NCBI GenBank assembly: GCA_902594255.1
Contig: CACJLN010000002.1
Coordinates: forward strand, 82,289-146,288
Length of the DNA: 64,000 nucleotides
Direction: 5' to 3'
Source of the DNA: an uncultured Pelagibacteraceae bacterium
GTDB lineage: Bacteria > Pseudomonadota > Alphaproteobacteria > Pelagibacterales > Pelagibacteraceae
Shown here: piece after piece, positions 33,802-44,028 of the stretch
Layout: each line of letters starts with the position of its first letter
How positions within the stretch are numbered: position 1 is the stretch's first letter
Made by a program: the position numbers and the translations under genes
Notes under the pieces: generated by a model
The model's database searches: none
Seen by the model: only the letters and a program-made list of their open reading frames with translations
Told to the model about the DNA's origin: nothing

Positions 33802-35226
33802 ATGAAAGTAACAGTAGAAAATAAAAAAGGTTTAAACAAAGATCTTAAAGTATTCGTGGATAAGAAAACTATGAGTACTTATATGGACGAGAAGTATGAG
33901 GAAATAAAAGGAACTGTTAATTTAAAAGGTTTTAGACCAGGTAAAGTTCCTAAAGAAATTCTAAAAAGACAATTTGGTAAGGCTGTTTTTGGTGAAGTTT
34001 TAGATAAGGTTATTAAAGAAACTTCAACAAAGGCATTAGAGGAAAATAAAATTAAACCTGCTGGCCAACCAAAATTAGATCTTAAAACCTACGGGGAAGA
34101 CAAAGAACTTGAATATATAATTTCTGTAACAGAACTTCCTAAAGTTGAAACTAAATCTATAGAGAACATCAAATTTAACGAATACAAAGTTAAAATTGAT
34201 GAAAAAGAAACTGATAAAAGAATAGATGAAATTGCAAAAAACCAACCTAATTTTAAAGAGTCTTCTCAAGATAGTAAAGCCAAAGAAGGAGACTTAGTAA
34301 TATTTGACTACAAAGCTACAGTTGATGACAAGCCATTTAAAGGAGATGAAGGCAAGAATACACAATTGACATTAGGCAAAGATTTGTTCTTAAAAGGTTT
34401 TGATAAACAATTAATTGGTGTAAAAAAAGGTGACGAAAAGCTAGTTGAAGCTATTTTACCAGAAAACTTTCCAGAAAAAGATTTAGTAAATAAAAAAGCA
34501 AAGTTTAATTGTAAAATTACTTTAATTAAACATCCTGAAAAAGTAGTTGTAGATGATGAATTTGCTAAAAATTTAGGAGCAAAAGACTTAAAAGATCTAA
34601 AGTCACTGATATCTAAACAAATAAACGATGAGTATAAAAATTCATTAGATAGACTTTCAAAAAATCAAATTTTAAAAGAAATAGAGAAATTTAAAGTAAA
34701 TGAGATCCCAGAAAATTTAATTGAGGAAGAAGTAAAGATACTTTCACAAGGTATGAAAGAAGAAGATGCAAAAAAAAGTAAAAAGAATTTTGAAGATGTG
34801 GCTAAAAAAAGAATTAAAGTTGGTTTAATACTCAATGAGTTTGGTGAACAAAATAAAATTAGTGTTACAGAACAAGAATTACAAGCAGAAGTTCAAAAAC
34901 AAATAAGAATGATGCCCGGACAAGAAAAAATGGTAATGGATTTTTATCAAAAAAACAAATCAGCTTTGACAAGTTTAAGGGGCACTGTTTATGAGGAAAA
35001 AATCATATCTGCTATTAAAGAAAAAGCAAAAGGTAGTCTAAAAGAAGTCACAAAAGATGAAGCTGAAAAAATTTTGAAGGAGTCACAAAAAACAGAGAGT
35101 GATGTCTTAAATGAGAAAAAAAATTCAAATAATAAAAAAGTAGAAGCAAAAAAATCTCCTACCAAAAAAACTTCAGTAAAATCAGCTAAATCAAAACCTA
35201 AAGCAAAAAAAGTTAGCAAAAAGTAA
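33802..35226 (+). CDS. tig: Trigger factor
   Basis: Trigger factor is the ribosome-bound chaperone and peptidyl-prolyl isomerase. The 474-aa protein has the ribosome-docking GFRPGKVP at residues 43-50, the FKBP-like domain near 155-240 ([20 protein letters not shown] and [15 protein letters not shown]), and the helical chaperone domain to about 430. The last ~45 residues are a Lys/Ser-rich tail (ending PKAKKVSKK) that is absent from the E. coli protein. It begins 13 bases after tRNA-Leu and is followed by clpP, the usual order of protein quality-control genes. Confidence 0.95.
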   Translation: MKVTVENKKGLNKDLKVFVDKKTMSTYMDEKYEEIKGTVNLKGFRPGKVPKEILKRQFGKAVFGEVLDKVIKETSTKALEENKIKPAGQPKLDLKTYGEDKELEYIISVTELPKVETKSIENIKFNEYKVKIDEKETDKRIDEIAKNQPNFKESSQDSKAKEGDLVIFDYKATVDDKPFKGDEGKNTQLTLGKDLFLKGFDKQLIGVKKGDEKLVEAILPENFPEKDLVNKKAKFNCKITLIKHPEKVVVDDEFAKNLGAKDLKDLKSLISKQINDEYKNSLDRLSKNQILKEIEKFKVNEIPENLIEEEVKILSQGMKEEDAKKSKKNFEDVAKKRIKVGLILNEFGEQNKISVTEQELQAEVQKQIRMMPGQEKMVMDFYQKNKSALTSLRGTVYEEKIISAIKEKAKGSLKEVTKDEAEKILKESQKTESDVLNEKKNSNNKKVEAKKSPTKKTSVKSAKSKPKAKKVSKK

Positions 35227-35258
35227 GCACAAGTTGTATAAGTAAAACGAATCAATTT

Positions 35259-35870
35259 ATGACAACAAAAATTGCTGAACACATGAACACTCTTGTCCCT
35301 ATGGTTGTTGAACAATCTAATAAAGGTGAAAGAGCCTATGATATTTATTCTAGACTTTTAAAGGAAAGAATAATTTTTTTAACTGGTCAAATTAATGATA
35401 CGGTTGCTTCATTAGTAACTGCACAACTTTTGTTTTTGGAAGCTGAGGATCCTAAAAAAGAAATTTATTTTTATATAAATAGTCCAGGAGGGTTAGTAAC
35501 AGCAGGTTTAGGTATTTATGATACAATGCAATATATCAAACCAGAAATTTCAACTTTATGCATTGGTCAAGCTGCATCAATGGGTTCTTTTTTATTGGCT
35601 GCAGGCAGTAAAGGTAAAAGATTTTCATTACCAAATTCTAGAATTATGGTTCATCAGCCTTCAGCTGGTTTTCAAGGACAGGCTACTGATATTGAAATTC
35701 ATGCAAAAGAAGTTCTAGATTTAAAAAATAGATTGAATGAAATTTACTCAAAACACACAGGTAAATCAGTTGAGGAAATAAAATCTGCTCTAGAAAGAGA
35801 TAATTTTATGACAGCCCGTGTTGCTAAAGACTTTGGATTGGTAGATCAGGTTGTTGAGAAAAGATCTTAA
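35259..35870 (+). CDS. clpP: ATP-dependent Clp protease proteolytic subunit
   Basis: ClpP is the serine peptidase barrel that works with ClpX. The 203-aa protein keeps the catalytic triad: Ser107 in [11 protein letters not shown], His132 in IMVHQPSAG and Asp180 in [10 protein letters not shown]. The substrate-binding [16 protein letters not shown] lies at about 74-88. The start ATG at 35259 leaves a short propeptide before VPMVVEQS, as normal. It sits 32 bases after tig and 88 bases before clpX, so clpX may have its own promoter. Confidence 0.97.
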   Translation: MTTKIAEHMNTLVPMVVEQSNKGERAYDIYSRLLKERIIFLTGQINDTVASLVTAQLLFLEAEDPKKEIYFYINSPGGLVTAGLGIYDTMQYIKPEISTLCIGQAASMGSFLLAAGSKGKRFSLPNSRIMVHQPSAGFQGQATDIEIHAKEVLDLKNRLNEIYSKHTGKSVEEIKSALERDNFMTARVAKDFGLVDQVVEKRS

Positions 35871-35958
35871 AATACTACATATTGTAACAACCAATAATAG
35901 AACTTGATAATATAAACTCCTTTATAATAAAGTAAATCATTGATTCGTTTTTTAAATT

Positions 35959-37230
35959 ATGAGCACAAATAATAAAAATATTCTTTATTGTTCTTTTTGC
36001 GGAAAGAGCCAACATGAAGTCAGAAAGCTAATTGCTGGACCAACTGTATTCATATGTGATGAGTGTGTTGAGCTTTGTATGGATATTATTAAAGAGGAAA
36101 ATAAAGATACATTTGTAAAACACCAAGATGGATTACCATCACCAAAAGAAATTTGTGCAGTTTTAAATGATTATGTAATTGGTCAAGATCATGCAAAAAA
36201 AGTTCTATCAGTTGCCGTACACAATCATTATAAAAGATTAAACTATGAAAATAAAACTAGTAAAAATGTTGAGTTATCAAAATCCAATATTCTTCTAGTA
36301 GGACCTACAGGTTGTGGAAAAACTTTACTAGCCCAAACTTTAGCTAGAATACTTGATGTACCTTTTACTATGGCTGACGCAACAACTTTGACTGAAGCTG
36401 GTTATGTTGGAGAAGATGTAGAAAATATAATTTTAAAACTTCTGCAAGCAGCGGACTATAATGTAGAAAAAGCTCAAAGAGGAATTGTTTATATTGATGA
36501 AGTAGATAAGATAAGTAGAAAATCTGAAAATCCATCTATCACAAGAGATGTCTCAGGAGAGGGTGTTCAACAAGCCTTACTAAAAATTATGGAGGGTACA
36601 ATTGCAAGTGTTCCACCTCAAGGTGGACGAAAACATCCTCAACAAGAATTTTTGCAGGTTGATACAACTAATATTCTATTTATTTGTGGTGGAGCCTTTG
36701 CTGGTTTAGATAAAATAATTTCACAAAGAGATAAAGGAACCTCCATCGGATTTGGAGCAGATGTTAAAGATACGCAAAATAAAAAAACTGGGGAATGGAT
36801 GAAAAGTTTAGAACCTGAGGATTTATTAAAATATGGATTAATTCCAGAATTTGTTGGAAGACTACCTATGATCGCAACACTAGAGGATTTGGATGTCAAA
36901 TCTTTAATAAAAATTATACAAGAACCCAAAAACTCTTTAACAAAACAATATCAGGAATTATTTAAATTAGATGGTGCAAAACTTACTTTTAAAGAAAATG
37001 CTTTAAAAGAAATTGCTCAAAAAGCAATAAAGAAAAAAACTGGAGCAAGAGGGCTTAGAGCAATAATGGAGAATATTTTATTAAAAACGATGTATGATTT
37101 ACCTGGAATGGAAAATATTCAAGAAGTAATAGTTGATGCTAATTCTGCAAAAGGACTTTCAGAACCGATTTTAATTCATTCAAAAGGTGATTCGAGCACA
37201 ATAAAAACCAACAAAACTACAGCGGCTTAA
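35959..37230 (+). CDS. clpX: ATP-dependent Clp protease ATP-binding subunit ClpX
   Basis: ClpX is the AAA+ unfoldase that feeds ClpP. The 423-aa protein has the N-terminal zinc-binding domain with CSFCGKS and CDECVELC (Cys near 11, 14, 33, 36), the Walker A motif [11 protein letters not shown] (near 116-126), Walker B YIDEVDKI, pore loop GYVGED and sensor/arginine regions FVGRLP and GARGLR. Length is standard. It is followed after 60 bases by lon. Confidence 0.97.
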   Translation: MSTNNKNILYCSFCGKSQHEVRKLIAGPTVFICDECVELCMDIIKEENKDTFVKHQDGLPSPKEICAVLNDYVIGQDHAKKVLSVAVHNHYKRLNYENKTSKNVELSKSNILLVGPTGCGKTLLAQTLARILDVPFTMADATTLTEAGYVGEDVENIILKLLQAADYNVEKAQRGIVYIDEVDKISRKSENPSITRDVSGEGVQQALLKIMEGTIASVPPQGGRKHPQQEFLQVDTTNILFICGGAFAGLDKIISQRDKGTSIGFGADVKDTQNKKTGEWMKSLEPEDLLKYGLIPEFVGRLPMIATLEDLDVKSLIKIIQEPKNSLTKQYQELFKLDGAKLTFKENALKEIAQKAIKKKTGARGLRAIMENILLKTMYDLPGMENIQEVIVDANSAKGLSEPILIHSKGDSSTIKTNKTTAA

Positions 37231-37290
37231 TATCCTTAATAAGTCATAAAAATCTATTGCAATATTTTATTTAATATCCATATTTAAGCT

Positions 37291-39669
37291 ATGGATGTCA
37301 AATTTACATTACCGTTATTGCCACTAAGAGATATTGTAGTATTTCCGAGCATGGTAATACCTTTGTTTGTAGGACGAGATAAATCAATTTCAGCATTGAA
37401 TGAGGTAATGAAAAAAGAGAAAAAAATTATTCTTGTAACTCAAAAAAATTCAGAAATAGATGATCCGAAAAAAAATGATATTTTTTTACAGGGTTGTGAG
37501 GGTAATATTTTACAACTTTTGAAACTCCCAGATGGTACAGTCAAAGTTTTAGTAGAGGGCATTAGAAGAGTAAAAATTTTAGAATTTAATGACAATAATA
37601 AGTTTATAACTTGTGATTACTCACATTCTAAAGATGAAAATGATAAAAATGAGGACCTTTATCCTCTAGCAGTTACAGCATTAAGGAAACTTGAAAAATT
37701 AACTTCTATAAATAAAAAAATTTCTAGCGAAACTATAAGCAATATAAAACAATTGAAAGATCCGTCACAAATTGGGGATAACATAGCTTCGCATTTATCA
37801 GCTTCAATTTCAGAAAAACAACAAATTTTTGAAACATTAGATGTTAAAAAAAGACTTAACTTAATAATTAAGATAATGGAAAATGAAACAAGCATTATTG
37901 GTGTTGAAAAAAGAATAAGGGGTAGAGTTAAAACCCAAATGGAAAAAACTCAAAGAGAATATTATTTAAATGAACAACTCAAAGCTATTCAAAAAGAATT
38001 AGGTGAAATTGAGGATGGCAAAGATGAAAGTGCAAATTTAAATAAATCTATCCTAAAAGCTAAAATGCCTAAAGATGTTGAAAAAAAATGTCTTCAAGAA
38101 TTAAAGAAGTTGAAAAATATGAGTCCGATGTCAGCAGAGGCTACAGTTGTAAGAAATTATCTTGATTGGATGATTGATTTACCATGGTTCAAAAAAAGTG
38201 ACGTGGATATTGATTTAAATAAGGCTTTAAACATTTTAGATAAAGATCACTATGGATTAGAAAAAATTAAAGAAAGAATAATAGAATTTTTGGCTGTTCA
38301 AAAAAGGATGGGTAAAATTAAAGGTCCTATACTATGTTTAGTCGGACCTCCTGGTGTAGGTAAAACTTCTCTAGGAAAATCAATTGCAAAAGCTACAAAC
38401 AGAGAATTTGTAAGAATGTCTGTTGGTGGGATGAGAGATGAAGCTGAAATTAGAGGGCATAGAAGAACTTATATTGGTTCTTTACCAGGTAAAATAATTC
38501 AGATGATGAAAAAAGCTGGAACAAAAAATCCACTTATCCTTTTAGATGAAATAGATAAAATTGGAAATGATTATAGAGGTGATCCTTCATCTGCTCTACT
38601 TGAAGCATTAGATCCAGAGCAAAACACAAATTTTAACGATCATTATTTAGAGGTGGACTATGATTTATCAGATGTAATGTTCGTCACTACAGCAAACACT
38701 TTGAATATTTTACCTCCATTATTAGATAGAATGGAAGTTATAAGATTAGCTGGATATACTGAGGATGAAAAACTTAATATTGCAAATAAATATTTATTAC
38801 CCAAACAAATAAAAGATAATGGTGTTAAAGAGGAAGAAATGAAACTTGGTGATGATATTATTAAAGAAATTATAAGAAATTATACAAAAGAGTCTGGAGT
38901 AAGAAATTTAGAAAGAGAAATCTCAAAAGTTGCTCGTAAAGTTGTAAAAAAAGTTGTTTCAGGTGAAAAAAAAGAAGTAGTAGTTGATAAAAAAAATCTT
39001 CAAGATTTTCTTGGAGTTGCGAAATTTAAGTCTGGTGAATTAGAAAGTGAAAATAAGGTTGGTATAGTGACTGGTTTAGCATGGACTGAATATGGTGGTG
39101 AAATTTTAAAGATTGAAACTGTGACAATGCCAGGTAAAGGAAGAATGCAAATTACTGGTAAACTTGGTGATGTTATGCAAGAATCTGTTAAGGCAGCTAA
39201 ATCTTTTGTTAGATCAAAATGTCTGGAATATGGAATAATCCCACCATTATTTGAAAAAAAAGATTTCCATATCCACGTACCAGAGGGAGCTACACCAAAA
39301 GATGGACCATCAGCTGGTATTGGTATGGTCACTTCTATTGTATCGTCTCTAACAAATATTCCAGTTAAAAAAGATATTGCGATGACAGGAGAGGTTACAA
39401 TTACTGGTCAGGTGTTACAAATTGGAGGATTAAAAGAAAAATTATTGGCGGCTCATAGAGCAGGTATAAAAGAAGTTTTAATCCCTAAAGAGAACGAAAA
39501 AGATCTAATAGATATGCCAAAAAAAATTACTGATGAGATTAAGATTACACCTATTGAGTATGCAGACGAAGTTTTAAAGATAGCTTTAACCAAAGAGCTT
39601 AAAAAAACTGAGTGGGTAGAAGTCGATTTAACTAAAAAAGACGATAAATCTCAAGCAAGCATTCAATAA
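37291..39669 (+). CDS. lon: ATP-dependent protease La (Lon)
   Basis: Lon degrades misfolded and short-lived regulatory proteins. The 792-aa protein has the N-terminal LON domain (LPLLPLRDIVVFPSMVIPLF), AAA+ Walker A GPPGVGKTSLG (near 352), Walker B ILLDEIDKIG, and the peptidase domain with catalytic Ser674 in KDGPSAGIGM and Lys717 in GGLKEKLLAAHRAG. Length is near the usual 780-810. It ends the tig-clpP-clpX-lon block; the next gene starts 69 bases later. Confidence 0.97.
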   Translation: MDVKFTLPLLPLRDIVVFPSMVIPLFVGRDKSISALNEVMKKEKKIILVTQKNSEIDDPKKNDIFLQGCEGNILQLLKLPDGTVKVLVEGIRRVKILEFNDNNKFITCDYSHSKDENDKNEDLYPLAVTALRKLEKLTSINKKISSETISNIKQLKDPSQIGDNIASHLSASISEKQQIFETLDVKKRLNLIIKIMENETSIIGVEKRIRGRVKTQMEKTQREYYLNEQLKAIQKELGEIEDGKDESANLNKSILKAKMPKDVEKKCLQELKKLKNMSPMSAEATVVRNYLDWMIDLPWFKKSDVDIDLNKALNILDKDHYGLEKIKERIIEFLAVQKRMGKIKGPILCLVGPPGVGKTSLGKSIAKATNREFVRMSVGGMRDEAEIRGHRRTYIGSLPGKIIQMMKKAGTKNPLILLDEIDKIGNDYRGDPSSALLEALDPEQNTNFNDHYLEVDYDLSDVMFVTTANTLNILPPLLDRMEVIRLAGYTEDEKLNIANKYLLPKQIKDNGVKEEEMKLGDDIIKEIIRNYTKESGVRNLEREISKVARKVVKKVVSGEKKEVVVDKKNLQDFLGVAKFKSGELESENKVGIVTGLAWTEYGGEILKIETVTMPGKGRMQITGKLGDVMQESVKAAKSFVRSKCLEYGIIPPLFEKKDFHIHVPEGATPKDGPSAGIGMVTSIVSSLTNIPVKKDIAMTGEVTITGQVLQIGGLKEKLLAAHRAGIKEVLIPKENEKDLIDMPKKITDEIKITPIEYADEVLKIALTKELKKTEWVEVDLTKKDDKSQASIQ

Positions 39670-39700
39670 CAATACTTGTTTCATCAAATATCTGTTTTTT

Positions 39701-39720
39701 ATAAGTGTTTATAAACTTAT
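39701..39720. repeat. Palindrome in the lon-methyltransferase gap
   Basis: The 20-base run ATAAGT-GTTTATAA-ACTTAT contains the perfect 10-base palindrome GTTTATAAAC (39707-39716) and outer arms ATAAGT/ACTTAT. It lies 31 bases after lon and 18 bases before the methyltransferase ATG. No T-run follows on the plus strand. It could be a regulatory site for the downstream gene, or chance. Confidence 0.25.
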
Positions 39721-39738
39721 CATGTTATTATTTAATTT

Positions 39739-40413
39739 ATGAAAAAAATAATAGGAAAACCAGTTGAAACAAATCAAAAACTAATAGAGTTAATTGAAAG
39801 ATTAAAAATTAACAATTTTTATTTAAAAAATAATAAAGATTTTAGAGATCAAATTCTTAAAGATATAAATATTGAAGATGAAATTCTAGACATTGGAAAA
39901 GCAATGAGGGATAAATTTAATAAAATTGTTTGTAAAAACGTTGAAACTTTAGACGTTAATGATTTTGGAAGTTATCCAGACATAGTGTGTGACATATGTT
40001 CTGATGTAACCCAATTAGAAAATAAGTACGATAAAATTATTTGTATAGCAATTCTTGAACATGTTTATGATCCATTTAAAGCAATTTTTAATTTAAAAAA
40101 AATGCTTAAAACTGATGGTAAAATTTATGGTTACGTTCCATATCTCTTTTATTATCACGCTCCTACAGATTTAAAATTTCAAGATTATTTTAGATTTTCA
40201 AAAGATGCTTTGGCTTATTTATTTAAAGATTTTAATGATGTGGAGTTATATCCTGTTAGAGGCAGAATATCATCATCGTTTAATATGATGTTTGCAGGAA
40301 GATGGAAAAAATATATGGAAAAAACAAATATTAATATTTTATTAGACAAACTATCAAGTAATGAAAAAAATCTAAAACAGTGTAGTGGTTTTAATTTTAT
40401 TGTTAAAAAATAA
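39739..40413 (+). CDS. Class I SAM-dependent methyltransferase
   Basis: A 224-aa protein with the type 11 methyltransferase layout: EDEILDIGKAMRDKF takes the place of the SAM-binding motif I (about residues 50-64), an acidic end of beta-2 in VETLDVNDFG, motif IV IICIAILEHVYDPFKAI (near 99-115, with the 'LEH' signature), and GKIYGYVPYLFYYHAP. Motif I lacks the usual second and third glycines, so it is diverged. Substrate is unknown; homologues near cell-envelope genes often modify sugars or lipids. It is followed by two tRNA genes. Confidence 0.75.
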   Translation: MKKIIGKPVETNQKLIELIERLKINNFYLKNNKDFRDQILKDINIEDEILDIGKAMRDKFNKIVCKNVETLDVNDFGSYPDIVCDICSDVTQLENKYDKIICIAILEHVYDPFKAIFNLKKMLKTDGKIYGYVPYLFYYHAPTDLKFQDYFRFSKDALAYLFKDFNDVELYPVRGRISSSFNMMFAGRWKKYMEKTNINILLDKLSSNEKNLKQCSGFNFIVKK

Positions 40414-40490
40414 TTTTTTAAGCCATTTTTAATAATTAATTGAACTTGACGTTGATGTGCTAATAGATATAAAACAATATTTTTGGTCAA

Positions 40491-40566
40491 GGGCGGTTAG
40501 CTCAGTTGGTAGAGCATCTCGTTTACACCGAGGGGGTCAAAGGTTCGAGTCCTTTACTGCCCACCA
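40491..40566 (+). tRNA. tRNA-Val (anticodon TAC)
   Basis: A 76-base cloverleaf. Acceptor GGGCGGT pairs with ACTGCCC, followed by discriminator A and encoded CCA. D-arm TAGCTCAGTTGGTAGAGC, anticodon stem CTCGT-type enclosing loop TTTACAC with anticodon TAC, and T-arm AGGTTCGAGTCCT are all present. Confidence 0.96.
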
Positions 40567-40580
40567 GAAGAATCAGAAGT

Positions 40581-40657
40581 GGGGGTGTAGCTCAGTTGGT
40601 TAGAGCGATCGCCTGTCACGCGATAGGTCGAGGGTTCGAGTCCCTTCACTCCCGCCA
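40581..40657 (+). tRNA. tRNA-Asp (anticodon GTC)
   Basis: A 77-base cloverleaf 14 bases after tRNA-Val. Acceptor GGGGGTG pairs with CACTCCC, with discriminator G and encoded CCA. The anticodon loop CTGTCAC gives anticodon GTC, and the T-arm is GGGTTCGAGTCCC. The two tRNAs are probably cut from one transcript. Confidence 0.96.
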
Positions 40658-40762
40658 CTTTTTCATTAACAGCTAATAATAATTGTCAATTAAGCCCAAT
40701 ATTTTGAATAATGTGACCTAACACCACTTCATCTAGCTATAAAAAATGATATATATTCCTCC

Positions 40763-41131
40763 ATGACTGCGGAATTTTTAAAAGATTATTTACCTATAAT
40801 ATTATTCTTAATTATTGCATTAGGTTTAAGCTGTGCTTTTATAGCTGTAAATTTTATTTTATCTCCAAAAAATCCAGATCCTGAAAAATTATCAGCTTAT
40901 GAATGTGGTTTTGAACCTTTTCAGGATTCGAGAATGGAATTTGATGTAAGATTTTATCTAGTTGCAATACTTTTTATTATTTTTGATCTTGAAATCGCAT
41001 TTTTATTTCCATGGGCTATTTCATTAGGAAATATAGGCATCTTAGGATTTTCTTCAATGATGATTTTTTTATTCATATTAACGATTGGGTTTATTTATGA
41101 GTGGAAAAAAGGTGCATTAGACTGGGAATAA
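40763..41131 (+). CDS. nuoA: NADH-quinone oxidoreductase subunit A
   Basis: NuoA is a three-helix membrane subunit of complex I. The 122-aa protein has the family loop [20 protein letters not shown] (near 45-64), including the conserved Cys48 region, and [12 protein letters not shown] in helix 2. It opens the complete nuoA-N operon. The 105 bases before it, after tRNA-Asp, must hold the operon promoter; I could not pick a convincing -35/-10 pair there. Confidence 0.97.
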   Translation: MTAEFLKDYLPIILFLIIALGLSCAFIAVNFILSPKNPDPEKLSAYECGFEPFQDSRMEFDVRFYLVAILFIIFDLEIAFLFPWAISLGNIGILGFSSMMIFLFILTIGFIYEWKKGALDWE

Positions 41132-41141
41132 GTTTTTTTAA

Positions 41142-41657
41142 ATGAATAATAATTTAGATCAAGTACCTGAAGAGTTTAAACAGCTTGCTGAGGATTTTGG
41201 CAAGAATGGATTTATTACTACTTCCTTGGAGAACTTAGTTAATTGGTCAAGATCTGGCTCTTTACACTGGATGACTTTCGGGCTCGCTTGTTGTGCAGTT
41301 GAAATGATGCAGACAGCTATGCCGAGGTATGATCTTGAGAGATTTGGTGCTGCTCCTAGAGGATCACCAAGACAATCTGATGTTATGATAGTTGCAGGAA
41401 CTTTGACAAATAAAATGGCACCTGCTTTAAGAAAAGTTTATGATCAAATGCCAGAGCCAAGATATGTAATATCTATGGGAAGTTGTGCTAATGGCGGAGG
41501 TTACTATCACTATTCTTATTCTGTGGTGAGAGGATGTGATCGAATCGTACCCGTAGATGTTTATGTGCCAGGTTGCCCGCCTTCTGCCGAGGCTTTGTTG
41601 TACGGAATAATGCAATTACAAAAAAAAATTAGAAACAAAGGTTCTTTTAATAGATAA
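41142..41657 (+). CDS. nuoB: NADH-quinone oxidoreductase subunit B
   Basis: NuoB (PSST) carries the terminal iron-sulfur cluster N2 at the quinone site. The 171-aa protein has the tandem Cys pair in [11 protein letters not shown], the third in [11 protein letters not shown] and the fourth in [11 protein letters not shown], giving all four ligands. It starts 10 bases after nuoA and ends 1 base before nuoC. Confidence 0.98.
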   Translation: MNNNLDQVPEEFKQLAEDFGKNGFITTSLENLVNWSRSGSLHWMTFGLACCAVEMMQTAMPRYDLERFGAAPRGSPRQSDVMIVAGTLTNKMAPALRKVYDQMPEPRYVISMGSCANGGGYYHYSYSVVRGCDRIVPVDVYVPGCPPSAEALLYGIMQLQKKIRNKGSFNR

Positions 41658-41658
41658 A

Positions 41659-42264
41659 ATGAAAAATTTAATTGATTTAGAGAAAAAAATAAACTCAGAG
41701 CTTACAACTAAAATTAAAAATACTCTAATTAAGCATGATCAAATTTATGTTGAAATCGATAAAGAGGATTTGTTGGATGTTGTTTTGTTTATAAAAACAA
41801 ATCAAGAAGTTAAATTCAGACAACTTATTGATATTACTGTTGTCGACTACCCTGAAGAAACGCAAAGATTTAAAATTGTTTACCTTTTCTTAAGTCATGA
41901 ATTTAATCAAAGAATGATTTTAAGTTATTATATTAATGAGAAAGAGGTAATCTCTTCGTTGACCTCTGTCTTCCCTTCAGCAAATTGGATGGAAAGAGAA
42001 GTTTTTGATATGTATGGAGTAAATTTTAAAGATCATCCAGATTTAAGAAGAATACTTACAGATTATGGTTTCGAAGGACACCCATTAAGAAAAGATTTTC
42101 CTTTAACTGGTCATTCAGAGGTAAGATACAGTGAAGAGAAAAAAAAGGTTATTAATGAACCAGTAAAACTTGAGCAAAACTATAGAAATTTTGATTACGA
42201 AAGCCCTTGGGAGGGAACTAAATATCTAAAAGAAATTACAGAGTCCAATGACAAAAAAAATTAA
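41659..42264 (+). CDS. nuoC: NADH-quinone oxidoreductase subunit C
   Basis: NuoC (30 kDa subunit) is part of the peripheral arm. The 201-aa protein contains the signature [20 protein letters not shown] followed by [20 protein letters not shown] near residues 112-152. Its end overlaps nuoD by 17 bases. It is a separate protein here and not fused to NuoD as in enterobacteria, as is normal for alphaproteobacteria. Confidence 0.97.
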   Translation: MKNLIDLEKKINSELTTKIKNTLIKHDQIYVEIDKEDLLDVVLFIKTNQEVKFRQLIDITVVDYPEETQRFKIVYLFLSHEFNQRMILSYYINEKEVISSLTSVFPSANWMEREVFDMYGVNFKDHPDLRRILTDYGFEGHPLRKDFPLTGHSEVRYSEEKKKVINEPVKLEQNYRNFDYESPWEGTKYLKEITESNDKKN

Positions 42265-43423
42265 AAATTTAAATTTAAATTTTGGTCCACAGCACCCTGC
42301 TGCTCATGGTGTGCTAAGATTAATACTTGAACTAGATGGAGAAGTTGTTGAAAAAGCTGATCCTCATATTGGCTTACTTCATCGAGGAACTGAAAAATTA
42401 ATAGAAAATAAAACTTACATGCAAGCAGTTCCATACTTTGATAGACTTGATTATGTTGCGCCTATGAACCAAGAACATGCATTTGCTTTAGCTATTGAAA
42501 GAATTTTGGAAATTGATGTACCAATAAGAGCACAATATATAAGAGTAATGTTTTGTGAAATAGGTAGAATATTAAGTCATATATTAAATGTTACAACTCA
42601 AGCTCTAGATGTAGGTGCACTAACTCCATCTTTGTGGGGATTTGAAGAAAGAGAAACATTAATGACCTTTTATGAACGTGCATCAGGATCTAGATTACAT
42701 GCGAATTATTTTAGAGCTGGAGGTGTTCATCAAGATTTACCCGCTGGTTTAGAGAGCGACATAAGTAAATTTTGTGAAACTTTTCCAAAAATAATTAATG
42801 ATTTAGAAAATCTTTTAACTGACAATAGAATATTCAAACAAAGAAATGTTGATATCGGAGTAGTCACAAAAGAGGATGCACTTGATTATTCATTTAGTGG
42901 AGTAATGATTAGAGGCTCAGGTATTCCATGGGATTTAAGAAAATCTCAGCCATATGATTGTTATGAACAATTAGAGTTTAAAATTCCTGTAGGAAAAAAT
43001 GGTGATTGTTATGATAGATATCTATGTAGAATTGAGGAGATGAAAGAGAGTGTCTCAATTATTAAACAATGTTTAACGAAAATGGAAAAAGGCCCAATTA
43101 AAGCTTTTGACGGAAAAATATCTCCACCATCTAAAACAGAAATTAAACAATCAATGGAAGCATTAATACATCACTTTAAATTATTTACTGAAGGCTATCG
43201 TGTTCCAAAAGATGAAATTTATACAGCTGTGGAAGCACCAAAAGGAGAATTTGGGGTTTATTTGATTTCTGATGGGTCAAGCAAACCTTATAAATGCAAA
43301 ATAAGAGCACCTGGATTTTCACATTTACAATCAATGGACTATTTAATTAAGGGTCACATGCTGGCTGATGTCCCTGCTGTACTCGGCTCCTTAGACATAG
43401 TTTTTGGAGAGGTAGATAGATGA
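42248..43423 (+). CDS. nuoD: NADH-quinone oxidoreductase subunit D
   Basis: NuoD (49 kDa subunit) forms the quinone pocket with NuoB. The 391-aa protein has [20 protein letters not shown] near the start, [14 protein letters not shown], the conserved [12 protein letters not shown], and the C-terminal DIVFGEVDR. These derive from the [NiFe]-hydrogenase large subunit but lack the Cys ligands for nickel, as expected. The stop overlaps the nuoE ATG by 4 bases. Confidence 0.98.
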   Translation: MTKKIKNLNLNFGPQHPAAHGVLRLILELDGEVVEKADPHIGLLHRGTEKLIENKTYMQAVPYFDRLDYVAPMNQEHAFALAIERILEIDVPIRAQYIRVMFCEIGRILSHILNVTTQALDVGALTPSLWGFEERETLMTFYERASGSRLHANYFRAGGVHQDLPAGLESDISKFCETFPKIINDLENLLTDNRIFKQRNVDIGVVTKEDALDYSFSGVMIRGSGIPWDLRKSQPYDCYEQLEFKIPVGKNGDCYDRYLCRIEEMKESVSIIKQCLTKMEKGPIKAFDGKISPPSKTEIKQSMEALIHHFKLFTEGYRVPKDEIYTAVEAPKGEFGVYLISDGSSKPYKCKIRAPGFSHLQSMDYLIKGHMLADVPAVLGSLDIVFGEVDR

Positions 43424-44028
43424 GTTTGAGAAAACCTGCAAAAAATCAACCTGATAATTTTGAATTTAATTCATCTTCACTAGAGGAGGCAAAGAAAATT
43501 GTCAACAAGTATCCAAAAGGAAAACAACAAAGTGCAGTAATGGCATTACTATATCTTGCGCAGAAACAGAATGATAATTGGATACCTTTAGCAGCAATGA
43601 AATATATCGCAAAATTTTTAGAAATGCCTTACATAAAAGTTTATGAGGTCGCCACTTTCTATAGTATGTATAATTTATCTCCGGTTGGTAAATATTTTGT
43701 TCAGGTTTGTACTACTACCCCTTGTATGATTAGAGGAGCAAATAAAATAGTTGAGGCATGTAAAGAGAAAATCTCAGAGAATGAGTCTGAATTATCGAGT
43801 GATAAAAGCTGTTCATGGATGGAAGTTGAATGTTTAGGTGCATGTGTAAATGCTCCAATGATGCAAATTAATGATGACTATTTTGAAGATCTTGATAAAG
43901 AAAAAGCTTTAGAAATTCTAAATAAAATATCTAATGGAGAAAAACCAATTTCTGGTTCATATAGAGGAAGAGTAAATAATGAGCCTGAAAATAACAGAAC
44001 AACATTGATGGATTTAAAAAATGCTTAA
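43420..44028 (+). CDS. nuoE: NADH-quinone oxidoreductase subunit E
   Basis: NuoE (24 kDa) carries the [2Fe-2S] cluster N1a. The 202-aa protein has thioredoxin-like ligands in [11 protein letters not shown] and [12 protein letters not shown] (four Cys). The helical N-terminus [16 protein letters not shown] is typical. Its C-terminus extends about 30 residues past the fold. It overlaps nuoD by 4 and nuoF by 8 bases. Confidence 0.97.
   Translation: MSLRKPAKNQPDNFEFNSSSLEEAKKIVNKYPKGKQQSAVMALLYLAQKQNDNWIPLAAMKYIAKFLEMPYIKVYEVATFYSMYNLSPVGKYFVQVCTTTPCMIRGANKIVEACKEKISENESELSSDKSCSWMEVECLGACVNAPMMQINDDYFEDLDKEKALEILNKISNGEKPISGSYRGRVNNEPENNRTTLMDLKNA

Noticed and set aside
34989..35315. 108-codon minus-strand ORF over the tig end and clpP start
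   Set aside because: The Phe-rich product mirrors the Lys-rich tail of trigger factor read in reverse; composition artefact.
35871..35958. Heat-shock (sigma-32) promoter before clpX
   Set aside because: CTTGAT is present but the expected CCCCAT-type -10 at proper spacing is not; the region gives only weak sigma-70-like matches.
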